This document shows, piece by piece, positions 25,574-33,354 of a DNA stretch of 59,640 nt. Position 1 is the stretch's first letter; the number at the start of each line of letters is the position of its first letter. Origin of the DNA: Methanobacteriota archaeon (GTDB lineage: Archaea; JAADCQ01; Methanopyri; Methanopyrales; Methanopyraceae); contig JAMOPY010000036.1 of NCBI GenBank assembly GCA_027064305.1, positions 1-59,640 on the forward strand. The letters are read 5' to 3'. The translations under genes and the position numbers were made by a program. The notes under the pieces are model-generated. The model saw nothing but the letters and a program-made list of their open reading frames with translations. It made no database searches and was not told the DNA's origin.

Positions 25574-27202
25574 CTAAGGTTCTCCCGAAATGTCACGAAC
25601 CCATTCCAGCGCCTCAAACCTTAGCTTTGGCCCCTCATGCGCGAGCCTCAACAGGTTCACCGCCGCCTCACTACCCCGCTCCCGGCACAGCCGCCGAAAC
25701 AGCTTCAGCGCGCGCCGCTCCGAGGCCAACGCCGTCCGAACGTACTCCCGTTCGAACTCCTCCGACTCCACGATCTCCGGCCGCTCCACCAGCTCCTCCA
25801 TCACGTCCTCACCGACGTTACCCAGCGAGGCCACCCACCACGGCAGCAGCGTCGCCTCCTCCCACCCCACCGTCACCTCTCCACCGTCCCACCGAATCCG
25901 GATCCCCTCCAACGGCTCCAACGAGCCCAACGACACGCCCACCGGAAACGCCCGCAGCGCCTCCCTCACCGGGCGCGTCCCCACCCGATCCGCCACCTCG
26001 CCCACCGCATCCAGCACCGACACCGGATCGTGCGCCTCCGCCGGCGGGTTCAGCGTCATGGCGAACCCCAGCCCGACGCCCGACAGGCAGGCCGCCTCGA
26101 ACGCCTCCTCCGGCTCCCCCTCCACCACCACCTCCCACGGCGTCTCCACCCGCACGTCCACCCCCTCCACCTCACCCAGGAGCACCTCCGGCAGCATCCC
26201 CAGGTCCGCCCGGCGCGCGAACCACGCCAGACGGGAGAGCGACATCGGAGCCCCCCTCAGCGGGCGGAACCGGCGACCCCGCCACCACCCCCACCACCGG
26301 TACAGGCCCGCCCACGCGTCCCCCTCCCCCGGCGAGGGCACCTCACCCCGCTCCTCACCCAACCGAGCCTGCCGCACCCGGTCCACCAGCGGATCCGCGT
26401 CCTCCCGGGGCCGGATCGGACCCCGGACGGCCACCCACACGTTCCAGTCCCCGGCCTCCTCCAGCACGTCCTCCGGCTCCACCGGGACCCGACCGTCCCC
26501 GGCCCTCACCACCAGACCCAGGAAGCACCGGTCCGTCTGGTAGACCACCAGCTCGGGGTGATCCACGAACTCCGCCGCCACCGGCTCCACCTCCCCCACC
26601 GCCTCCACCAGCCACAGCTCCAGCCCCGGCGTCCTAACCCTCGGAAGCTTCTTGCCCAGCGCCAACCACTCCAGCGCCTCCAGCCGGTCCCGCTGGTACC
26701 GGGGGAGCTCCCTCGCCTCGGGCGCGTCCAGCACCGGCGACAGCTCGTCCACGCACCGCCACGGGTCCCCCCGGTACCCCAACGCCTGCAGCAACGGCGC
26801 GCACGCGAGCGCGGCCGCCGCGTGCAGGAGGTCCTCCGACTCCCCCTCCCCCTCCACCAGCGCCGCGGTCAGCGCCAGGAATGCCCGCCCGTGCGTGGCG
26901 AACCCCACGTCGCAGTACTCGATCTCCGGGTAGAGCCGTCCGCCCCGGGCCACGAACGGCCGGGCCGGCACGACCAGGTCCAGGGTGGACGTCTGCAGGC
27001 TCTCCAGCAGGCCGCCGGGACCGCGGTACCGCTCCGCCAGCAGCTCGCTGGCGTCACCCACGGGATCCTCGCACCGGGCCCGGTACTCCAGGTACACCGG
27101 CTCCCGCCGGAACGCCACCCGGAACGCGTGCCGACCCGGCCGGAGACGCCGCTTCCTCGGGCTCCCCAGGAAAACGTCTTGTAGCTCGAACCCCACCTCC
27201 AA
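25574..27202 (-). CDS. Large conserved hypothetical protein
   Basis: A 542-residue protein, acidic and rich in Glu, Arg and Trp, with no membrane helices or signal peptide and no catalytic signature I recognise. Clusters such as YRWWGWWRGRRFRPLRG stand out in the middle. TTG 27202 has a GGGGGG site seven bases upstream and leaves a 79-bp gap to the divergent ferredoxin gene; the frame is open further upstream, but that sequence is low-complexity and antisense to the neighbour. Codon use and GC content match the surroundings. Function unknown. Confidence 0.6.
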   Translation of the reverse strand: MEVGFELQDVFLGSPRKRRLRPGRHAFRVAFRREPVYLEYRARCEDPVGDASELLAERYRGPGGLLESLQTSTLDLVVPARPFVARGGRLYPEIEYCDVGFATHGRAFLALTAALVEGEGESEDLLHAAAALACAPLLQALGYRGDPWRCVDELSPVLDAPEARELPRYQRDRLEALEWLALGKKLPRVRTPGLELWLVEAVGEVEPVAAEFVDHPELVVYQTDRCFLGLVVRAGDGRVPVEPEDVLEEAGDWNVWVAVRGPIRPREDADPLVDRVRQARLGEERGEVPSPGEGDAWAGLYRWWGWWRGRRFRPLRGAPMSLSRLAWFARRADLGMLPEVLLGEVEGVDVRVETPWEVVVEGEPEEAFEAACLSGVGLGFAMTLNPPAEAHDPVSVLDAVGEVADRVGTRPVREALRAFPVGVSLGSLEPLEGIRIRWDGGEVTVGWEEATLLPWWVASLGNVGEDVMEELVERPEIVESEEFEREYVRTALASERRALKLFRRLCRERGSEAAVNLLRLAHEGPKLRFEALEWVRDISGEP

Positions 27203-27281
27203 CCGGGATCCCCCCGATGAGGAGTGCACTACCGCCCGAGCTGAATGAGGAGGGGTCGCTTCGCCGAGGCGGGGACCGAGG

Positions 27282-27698
27282 TTGAGCGATCGCGCCCGAA
27301 AAATCGTGCGCGTAAAGGCCCGGGGCGAGGTCGTGCGCACCCTGTCCGAGGTGGTGGAGGAGGGCCTCGAGCTCAGCGTCTTAAACGCCACGGTGACCCC
27401 GGACTCGATCACCGCCGAGCTGGCCGTGCAGGCCCCCGAGGAGGGCCAGGTCCGCGAGTTCCTGCGCACGCTCCGAAGGTTCGGCCTGGAGGTGGAGGAG
27501 CTGGAGAAAACGCTGATTCACGACGAGGAAACGTGCGTGCACTGCACCGCCTGCCACTCCGTCTGCCCCGTCGGCGCCGTCCTCGTGGAGAACCACGAGG
27601 TGTCCTTCGACGAGGACGAGTGCATCGTGTGCGGCTCCTGCGTCGAGATCTGCCCCACCGGCGCCCTCAAGATCGCCTCGAAGGAGGGTGGGGAATGA
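27282..27698 (+). CDS. NIL-domain ferredoxin (homocysteine synthesis partner)
   Basis: A 138-residue protein. An N-terminal NIL ligand-binding domain (residues ~5-78) is followed by two [4Fe-4S] motifs: Cys 85, 88, 91, 95 and Cys 114, 117, 120, 124. Proteins of this architecture work with DUF39 proteins in methanogens to convert aspartate semialdehyde and sulfide to homocysteine. A DUF39 gene lies 2 kb away on the other strand (29719-31218), which supports this role. TTG 27282 has a GGGGACCGAGG site. It heads a four-gene overlapping operon. Confidence 0.9.
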   Translation: MSDRARKIVRVKARGEVVRTLSEVVEEGLELSVLNATVTPDSITAELAVQAPEEGQVREFLRTLRRFGLEVEELEKTLIHDEETCVHCTACHSVCPVGAVLVENHEVSFDEDECIVCGSCVEICPTGALKIASKEGGE

Positions 27699-28711
27699 GG
27701 TTCTGGGTCGCCCACCCCGGGCACACCCGCGGACTGAGGACCCTCCTCTCCGGGATCGAGGACCTGCGCCGCGTGGAGGCCGTGTACGCCGGCGGCTCCC
27801 CCGAGCGCATCGGCACGGGCCGCCCCAACCTGCATTACCCCACGATCGACGAGGTGCGCGAGCAGGTCGAGCTCGCCCACTCTCACGACGTCCGGTACGA
27901 CGTGGTCGTCAACTCCACCTGCCCCCTCCGCGGCGAGCCCACCCGCCGCGTCCTCGAGCGCTACGACCGGTACCTCCGGGACCTCGAGCGGGCGGGCGTC
28001 GACGGGATCGTCGCCGCCGACCCGATCATCCTGGAGCTGGCCGCCGAGTACTTCGACCGGGTGACCGTCTCCTGCCTCGCCTTCGTCAACGACCCCGAGA
28101 AGGCGGAGCACTACGAGGACGTCGCCACCGCGATCACCCTCGACACGTCGCACAACCGGCGCTTCGAGACCCTGGAGGCGCTCTCCCGGCTGGGGATGGA
28201 GCTCAAGGTCATCGTCAACGAGGGCTGCCTGCTGGACTGCCCCTACCGACCCTTCCACTTCAACCTGTTCTCGCACCTGTACGGGCCCGACGAGGTCTCC
28301 GTGTACGATGACTACTACTACCGGCGGTGCATCGCGGACCGCCTCCGCCACCCGGAGCTGATCATCAAGTCCCCGTGGATCCGGCCCGAGGACCTCGAGC
28401 ACTACGAGCCCTACGTGGACGCGTTCAAGATCTCGGGGCGCTCGCACCAGGTGCGCTGGATCGTCAAGGTCGTTAACGCGTACCTGGAGGGGCGCTGGGA
28501 CGGGAACCTGCTCGACCTCCTGGACTGCCCCCGGGAGCTCCGGGACTACTTCTACCTGGACAACCGGGCGCTGGATGGGGCCATCGAGCGCTGGAAGGAG
28601 TGCGACCACCGGTGCCACGAGTGCGGGTTCTGCCGGGAGCTGGCGGAACGCGCCCTGCGCGTGAGGGAGTTTCGGCGCCCGGAGGCGGCGACCGCGGGTG
28701 AGCGGGCTTGA
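27695..28711 (+). CDS. U32 family peptidase-like protein
   Basis: A 338-residue TIM-barrel protein of the U32 'collagenase-like' family (COG0826). It has the conserved NEGCLLDCPYRPFHFNLF motif and a cysteine-rich C terminus, CDHRCHECGFC, which is likely an Fe-S or zinc site. Many U32 members are now linked to tRNA, cofactor or ubiquinone hydroxylation rather than proteolysis. ATG 27695 overlaps the ferredoxin stop (ATGA). A shorter homologous protein is two genes downstream. The substrate is unknown. Confidence 0.85.
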   Translation: MRFWVAHPGHTRGLRTLLSGIEDLRRVEAVYAGGSPERIGTGRPNLHYPTIDEVREQVELAHSHDVRYDVVVNSTCPLRGEPTRRVLERYDRYLRDLERAGVDGIVAADPIILELAAEYFDRVTVSCLAFVNDPEKAEHYEDVATAITLDTSHNRRFETLEALSRLGMELKVIVNEGCLLDCPYRPFHFNLFSHLYGPDEVSVYDDYYYRRCIADRLRHPELIIKSPWIRPEDLEHYEPYVDAFKISGRSHQVRWIVKVVNAYLEGRWDGNLLDLLDCPRELRDYFYLDNRALDGAIERWKECDHRCHECGFCRELAERALRVREFRRPEAATAGERA

Positions 28712-29049
28712 TCGAGCGGTGCGCGGAGTACCTGCGCCGCCTGGAGGAGCGGCTCGAGGAGGGGATGGTCACCGAGGTGGACGCGTTCGTGGCCCGGTGC
28801 GGCTGCGTGGGCGTCGTCTTCATGCTCCGGGGCGTCCGCCTGGACGACGTCACCGACGGGGTCATCGCCGTCGTTCAGCGCGCGGCCCGGGAGGTGGGGG
28901 CGGACCCCGACATCATGTACGCCCGGGTGGTCCCGGGTACGGACCTGGTCATCGACCTGGGCGCGCGCACCCTCTGCGAGACGTGCGAGCGCGAGTTCTC
29001 CGGCGAGGAACCGCGGCCCGACCTGAGGGTGCTCCGGGGCGGTCGGTGA
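28708..29049 (+). CDS. Small cysteine-containing hypothetical protein
   Basis: A 113-residue protein with a CGCVG sequence (about residues 30-34) and a C-terminal CETCERE motif, so metal or cluster binding is possible. It lies between two U32-like genes, overlapping the first by TTGA and the second by TGATG, so it must be made with them. I do not recognise the family; the context suggests an accessory subunit of the U32 proteins. Confidence 0.7.
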   Translation: MIERCAEYLRRLEERLEEGMVTEVDAFVARCGCVGVVFMLRGVRLDDVTDGVIAVVQRAAREVGADPDIMYARVVPGTDLVIDLGARTLCETCEREFSGEEPRPDLRVLRGGR

Positions 29050-29744
29050 TGCGCTGGTACCTCTGCGCGTCCGAGCACCAGCTCGAGCACCTGCCCGACG
29101 ACGCCGACGGGGTGGTCGTCCCCTACCCGGGGCTCGGGGTCGCCACGCTGCTGCCCCGGTACCCCTCCGAGTCCGAGGCCGAGCGGATGATCCGCGAGGC
29201 GGCGGACCGGGGCTTGCGGGTGCAGGCGCTCGCCGACTTCACGTGTTCCGGGTGCGAGCACCTGTCCGCGTCCGGGCACGGGACGTTCCGCTCCACCCTG
29301 GAGTACCTGGCGCACGACCTGGAGGTGGACGGCCTGGTGGTCGCGGACCCGTACGCGGTGGAGCTGGCGGCCGGGCTCGACGTGACCGTGGTCGTCTCGC
29401 ACACCGCCGCCGTGGACACGCCCGAGAAGGCCTGGTACTTCGACCGACTCGGGGCCGACGTGATCACGGTGGACCCGTCCCTGAACGAGGACGAGTCGAC
29501 CGTCGACGCCGTACGGGAGCGCGTCTCCGCCCGCCTGCGCGCGGCCGTTAACGCGGTGACCTGGCGGGACCCGGTCGCGTACTTCGAGCGGAACCTGCGG
29601 TCGCACCTCACCCGGCGCGGGGAGTCCCCCTCACCCTACAAGAACGACCCGTACGGGCCGCTCCGAAGGAGGAGGGTGGTGCGAGGGGTCCGGGAGGAGC
29701 TCTTCGACGAGGTGCTCATCATCCTCGGCGGAGAGCCTCCGTGA
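29049..29744 (+). CDS. Short U32-like protein
   Basis: A 231-residue protein with the barrel features of its neighbour: VDGLVVADPYAVELAA parallels VDGIVAADPIILELAA of the 27695 gene, and both have an FTCSGCEHLS or NEGCLLDCPY type cysteine turn. It lacks the cysteine-rich C-terminal tail. Probably a paralogous subunit forming a heteromer with the longer protein. ATG 29049 overlaps the previous stop. Its 3' end overlaps the convergent DUF39 gene by 26 nt. Confidence 0.75.
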   Translation: MRWYLCASEHQLEHLPDDADGVVVPYPGLGVATLLPRYPSESEAERMIREAADRGLRVQALADFTCSGCEHLSASGHGTFRSTLEYLAHDLEVDGLVVADPYAVELAAGLDVTVVVSHTAAVDTPEKAWYFDRLGADVITVDPSLNEDESTVDAVRERVSARLRAAVNAVTWRDPVAYFERNLRSHLTRRGESPSPYKNDPYGPLRRRRVVRGVREELFDEVLIILGGEPP

Positions 29745-31218
29745 TGTCCGTCCGGGTGACGATCCCCACCACCCGATTCTCCTCGTCCACCACGGGCAGG
29801 CAGGAGATGTTGTGCCGGTTCATCCGCTCCAGCGCCTCGTTCACGGTCTCGTGCGGCCGGATCGTCACCACGTCCTCGGTCATGATCTCCCTCAACCGCT
29901 TCTTACCCTCCGCCACCGCGGCCGCGATGTCCCAGGAGGTGACGATGCCGACGAGCCTACCCTCCTCGTCCACGACCGGAACGTGGTTGATCTCCTCCTC
30001 GATGAGCTTCCTCGCCACCTCCTCGATGCTCTCATCCGGGTGGGCCGTGATCACCCGCCTCGTCATGATGTCCCTGATCCGAGGCAGGTGAGGGGGCCGG
30101 CTCGGCATCGGCCTCGGGCTCACGTCCCGGGGCAGCCGCTCGACCGGCTCCGTGAGCAGGAACTCACCCTCCTCGATCTCCTCCCGCAGCCGCTCCGCGA
30201 TCTCCCGGGCCATCCGGTAGCTCGACAGGGCCCCGGTCCGCACCCTCCGCCCCTCGATCTCCACCCTGCCGGACCGCAGCTCCGCGTAGGTGACCCGGGC
30301 CACCACCGGCCGGTCCCGGGACCGCACCCCGTAGTCCACCACCGGCACCTCGATGTCCTCGTCCCGGACCGCCGTTGACTCGGCCACCTTCTCGTCCAGC
30401 ACCGGGATGGGCACGCCGATGCCCACCGCCAGGCTCACGCCGTAGTTCTTCAGCACGACCGGGCGCAGGAACTCCGGGTCCGCCTCCTTCAAGTCCCCCC
30501 TCACCATCAGGGTGGCCATGCCGCCCCGCGGGTCGTGCTGCGTGCCCTCCCCGATGACGTACCCGCGCGAGCCCGCCAGCCAGATCCGCGTCCCGATCCC
30601 GATCGTGCGGAGCTCGGGATCGTTGGCGAGCGGGTTCAGCTGCCCCGCCCCGCAGTAGGTCACGTTCCCGTACTCCGGGAGCAGCACCCCCATGTAGGTG
30701 TACAGCGTCTCCTCGGACGAGTTCGTGGCGGCCACGTACCGCTGGTAGCAGTTCCTGGGGTTCACCAGCACCGCCTGGTTCAGATCCTCGATCGTGATGA
30801 GCGTCTCCACGGACTCCTTCGGGTAACAGTCCGTCCCGGCCCCCTCGGCCCGCAGGACGACCTCCTCACCCGCCGCCAGCTCGTGGATCACGTGCGCTCC
30901 ACCGTACTCGATCCCCCGATCCTCGCTCGGCTGGGCCGCCCCCAGGTACGCGTCCACCGCCGCCAGACCCGTGTACGCCTCCACCTCGTTCAACCACACG
31001 CGCTGCATCTTGATGGGCGGGTCCGAGTGCCCGAAGTTCAGGAACACGCCGGAGCTGCACATGGGCCCGAACGTCGCGCACGTGACCACGTCCACCTCCT
31101 TCGCGGCCCGCTCCGCCCCCACGTCCTCCACGATCTCGATCATCTCCTCCGCGGTGACGACGCAGGCCTCACCGCGCCTGATCCGCTCGTTGATCTCCTC
31201 CACGCTCTTCCGCCGCAA
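29719..31218 (-). CDS. DUF39 homocysteine biosynthesis enzyme fused to a CBS-domain pair
   Basis: A 499-residue protein. Residues 1-365 form the DUF39 domain (N-terminal SVEEINERIRRGEACVVTA, then TCATFGPMCSSGVFLN, and a conserved NPRNCYQRY cysteine). Residues ~377-498 form two CBS domains (IMTRRVITAHPDESIEEVA and IMTEDVVTIRPHETVNEAL). DUF39 proteins make homocysteine from aspartate semialdehyde and sulfide together with a NIL-ferredoxin. The CBS pair probably senses an adenosyl compound. It starts TTG; the first 50 nt overlap the 3' end of thiI. Confidence 0.92.
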   Translation of the reverse strand: MRRKSVEEINERIRRGEACVVTAEEMIEIVEDVGAERAAKEVDVVTCATFGPMCSSGVFLNFGHSDPPIKMQRVWLNEVEAYTGLAAVDAYLGAAQPSEDRGIEYGGAHVIHELAAGEEVVLRAEGAGTDCYPKESVETLITIEDLNQAVLVNPRNCYQRYVAATNSSEETLYTYMGVLLPEYGNVTYCGAGQLNPLANDPELRTIGIGTRIWLAGSRGYVIGEGTQHDPRGGMATLMVRGDLKEADPEFLRPVVLKNYGVSLAVGIGVPIPVLDEKVAESTAVRDEDIEVPVVDYGVRSRDRPVVARVTYAELRSGRVEIEGRRVRTGALSSYRMAREIAERLREEIEEGEFLLTEPVERLPRDVSPRPMPSRPPHLPRIRDIMTRRVITAHPDESIEEVARKLIEEEINHVPVVDEEGRLVGIVTSWDIAAAVAEGKKRLREIMTEDVVTIRPHETVNEALERMNRHNISCLPVVDEENRVVGIVTRTDITEALRRG

Positions 31219-32323
31219 CGCCCGAACCCCGCAGACCGCGCTGCAGGACGCCCAACCGCTCCTCCAGCCTTAGCACCTTACCCGGCCGGGCCCGCTTTAC
31301 CGGGTTCCTGGGCGCCAACCGGCACGACGCGTGCCGGCGAGACACCTCAAAGAACCCCAACCGCTCGGACAACCGCTGCACCTCGTTCTTGTCCATACCG
31401 GCCAGGGGCCGGAACACCGGGAACCGGGCCACCCGATCGATCACGGCCAGGTTGTCCGGCACCTGACTCGCCACCTGACCGATCACGTCGCCCGTGACCA
31501 CCCCCACCCCACCCACCCGCTCGCACAGCGCGCACGCCCTCCGCAGCATCTCCCGCTTGCAGAGCACGCACCGGTACCGCGCCTCCTCACCCCGCAGCGA
31601 CGCGAGCGCCTCCATGAACCCCTCGAAGTCCTCCACCTCCAACCGCACCTCGCCCGGGATCCACTCCGAGAACCGCTCCGCCAGCTCCTCCACCACGTCC
31701 ACCTCCGACCCGAACCGCCCCCGATCCAGGTGCAACCACACCACCTCGCACCCACGCCTCGCCGCGTACCACGCCGCCACCGGGCTGTCGATACCCCCGG
31801 ACACCAGGCACACCACCGGCGACTGCGACCCGTACGGCAGCCCACCCGGCCCCTCCCGCACCCACGAGCCCAGGTACGCGAAGCTCCCCTCCCGCCGCAG
31901 CTCCACGTGCACCTCCACGTCCGGATCGTCCAAATCCACCGACCAGCCCGTATGCCGACGCACCAGCTCCCCCAGCTCCACGTTCATATCCCGCGAGGAC
32001 GGGGCCCCCTCCCACGCCCGACGCGACCGAACCGCGAACGAGCCCGCCCGAACCCCCTCCAAGCACGGCCGGATCGCCCGAAACACCTCCTCAGGCTCGT
32101 ACGAGTCCACCCACACCACCCTGGTCCACTTCGCCACCCCGAACACCCGACCCAACGCCTCCGGCTCCTCCGGATCCCGCACCAGCAACCGACCCTCCAA
32201 CCGCTCCACCTCACCGCCCGCCTGCCTCCGCACGTTCCGCGCCAGCGTCCGCTCCATCTCCCTCCGAACCCGAGGAGACTTAACCGCCAGCTCCCCGTAC
32301 ATCACCAGGTAGCAGCGGCTCAC
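31169..32323 (-). CDS. thiI: tRNA 4-thiouridine synthase / ThiI
   Basis: A 384-residue protein. An N-terminal ferredoxin-like/THUMP region (residues ~1-165) is followed by a PP-loop ATPase with SGGIDSPVAAWY, ending in the CRLAPRNPVK cysteine motif. It adenylates U8 of tRNA for sulfur insertion. No rhodanese domain, as usual in archaea. U8 here would exist only after C8 is edited, which is notable since both tRNAs in the window encode C8. The last ~17 residues overlap the next gene's start. GTG 32323 has a GGTGATCC site. Confidence 0.92.
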   Translation of the reverse strand: MSRCYLVMYGELAVKSPRVRREMERTLARNVRRQAGGEVERLEGRLLVRDPEEPEALGRVFGVAKWTRVVWVDSYEPEEVFRAIRPCLEGVRAGSFAVRSRRAWEGAPSSRDMNVELGELVRRHTGWSVDLDDPDVEVHVELRREGSFAYLGSWVREGPGGLPYGSQSPVVCLVSGGIDSPVAAWYAARRGCEVVWLHLDRGRFGSEVDVVEELAERFSEWIPGEVRLEVEDFEGFMEALASLRGEEARYRCVLCKREMLRRACALCERVGGVGVVTGDVIGQVASQVPDNLAVIDRVARFPVFRPLAGMDKNEVQRLSERLGFFEVSRRHASCRLAPRNPVKRARPGKVLRLEERLGVLQRGLRGSGVAAEERGGDQRADQAR

Positions 32324-32351
32324 GACGGATCACCCGCCCGGGGGAACCACC

Positions 32352-33182
32352 GTGGGGCTCCTCGACGCCCTCTTCGGCGACGAGGGCGCCGACCGGGGCG
32401 AAACCGAGGTGGAGAAGGTTCGAGAGGAAGTCCTCCGGGTCCGCCTCCTCCGCGGCCCGGCCTACTTTAAAAACGACAGCGTCATCGCGGCCCGGGGCGA
32501 CCTGGAGTTCTCCGCCACCCGACCCGTCCGCACGTCCGGCGGCCTCACCGGGCTCCTGGAGAAGGTACTCAAGGTCAAGCTGCTGGGAATGCGACGCCAC
32601 TTCGTCCGCGCGGACGGCTCCGGCGTGGTGTACGCCGGCGACGGCGGCCGAATCCACGTGCTCGACGTTCCCGAGGGCGAGCGCCTCACCGTGAACCAGG
32701 ACCGCCTCCTGTTCACCGACGCCCCCGCCGACGTGGTCGCCCAGCTGGACGCCAGCATCCTGAGCACCGGACTCGTCGACCTGGGATTCGAGGGACCGTG
32801 CCGGGTCGCGGTCACCGCGGAGTGCGACCCGGTGACCCTGGAGGTGAGCGACGGGGAACCCGTCCTCGTGGACCCGGAGTGCCTGATCGCGTGGACGGGC
32901 GACGTCACCTTCGAGGCCACCTGGCAGGGCAGCGCCCTGGACCTGCTCCTGGGCCGCAAGCACGGGGAGGAACTCATGCTCAGGGCGCGCGGGTCCGGAA
33001 AGGTGCTCGTGTCCCCGTACGACGAGCGACTCCGGAGGCTCGAGCGGATGGTGCGTCGGGCGATGAGCGCCCGCGAGGAGCACCTCCACCACGGCGACTC
33101 CGAGGCGTGGGAGGACGAGACCGAGGCCGACGACGCGCTCGACCTGGACCTCGACGACTTCCTCGACTTCGACCTGGACTGA
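32352..33182 (+). CDS. AIM24 family protein
   Basis: A 276-residue protein of the AIM24/TIGR00266 beta-sandwich family. Repeated double-psi strands include the GEPVLVDPECLIAWTGDV segment typical of the family. Residues 1-20 form a charged N-terminal extension. The C terminus ends in a highly acidic tail (DLDLDDFLDFDLD). The function of archaeal members is unknown. GTG 32352 has a GGGGGA site, and only 28 bp separate it from the divergent thiI start. Confidence 0.8.
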   Translation: MGLLDALFGDEGADRGETEVEKVREEVLRVRLLRGPAYFKNDSVIAARGDLEFSATRPVRTSGGLTGLLEKVLKVKLLGMRRHFVRADGSGVVYAGDGGRIHVLDVPEGERLTVNQDRLLFTDAPADVVAQLDASILSTGLVDLGFEGPCRVAVTAECDPVTLEVSDGEPVLVDPECLIAWTGDVTFEATWQGSALDLLLGRKHGEELMLRARGSGKVLVSPYDERLRRLERMVRRAMSAREEHLHHGDSEAWEDETEADDALDLDLDDFLDFDLD

Positions 33183-33203
33183 CCTCCCGCCTCCCGCGGG
33201 CCG

Positions 33204-33226
33204 ATCGTTATGATTTTCATAACGAT
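33204..33226 (-). repeat. Perfect hairpin just 3' of tRNA-His
   Basis: ATCGTTATGA (33204-33213) and TCATAACGAT (33217-33226) form a perfect 10-bp inverted repeat with a 3-nt loop, about six bases beyond the encoded CCA. It is strikingly A/T-rich in this GC-rich genome, and almost the same element follows tRNA-Asn. Likely a 3'-end or processing signal. Confidence 0.8.
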
Positions 33227-33232
33227 TGCCGC

Positions 33233-33310
33233 TGGGGCCGCGGCCGGGATTTGAACCCGGGACCACCGGCTCCACAGGCCGGCGCTCTAACCAGGCTGAG
33301 CTGCCGCGGC
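33233..33310 (-). tRNA. tRNA-His (GTG)
   Basis: A complete cloverleaf on the minus strand: acceptor GCCGCGG/CCGCGGC, D-stem GCTC/GAGC, anticodon stem CCGGC/GCCGG with loop CTGTGGA (anticodon GTG), T-stem CCGGG/CCCGG with loop TTCAAAT. Discriminator C73 is the histidine identity base and CCA is encoded (33235-33233). Position 8 is C rather than the near-universal U, as in Methanopyrus, where it is edited. The base before G1 is C, so the essential G-1 is not encoded. Confidence 0.97.
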
Positions 33311-33340
33311 GCCCTCCCAACCCACGGAGCCCCGCGTCCT

Positions 33341-33354
33341 CATTATAAAGATTT
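33341..33354 (-). promoter_or_regulatory. tRNA-His promoter (BRE/TATA)
   Basis: On the minus strand, AAATCTTTATAATG lies about 36 bases before G1, the right distance for an archaeal TATA box with a leader of about 12 nt. The same bases encode the last residues and the TAA stop of the upstream membrane-protein gene. Confidence 0.7.

Noticed and set aside
27209..27275. Possible C/D-box RNA between the large unknown gene and the NIL-ferredoxin gene (ATGAGGA twice, CTGA, CCGA)
   Set aside because: The first guide would be 17 nt and both C boxes are off consensus; the ATGAGGA/GAGGAGGGG repeats are better explained as ribosome-binding-site-like purine runs.
27203..27469. Upstream extension of the large unknown gene across the ferredoxin gene
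   Set aside because: The added ~90 residues are Ser/Thr/Arg-rich low-complexity typical of antisense translation and run through the start of the well-supported NIL-ferredoxin gene.
33204..33226. tRNA-flanking palindrome as an integration (att) site
   Set aside because: No integrase, direct repeat of the tRNA 3' end or foreign gene block is nearby, and the same element follows another tRNA without inserted DNA.
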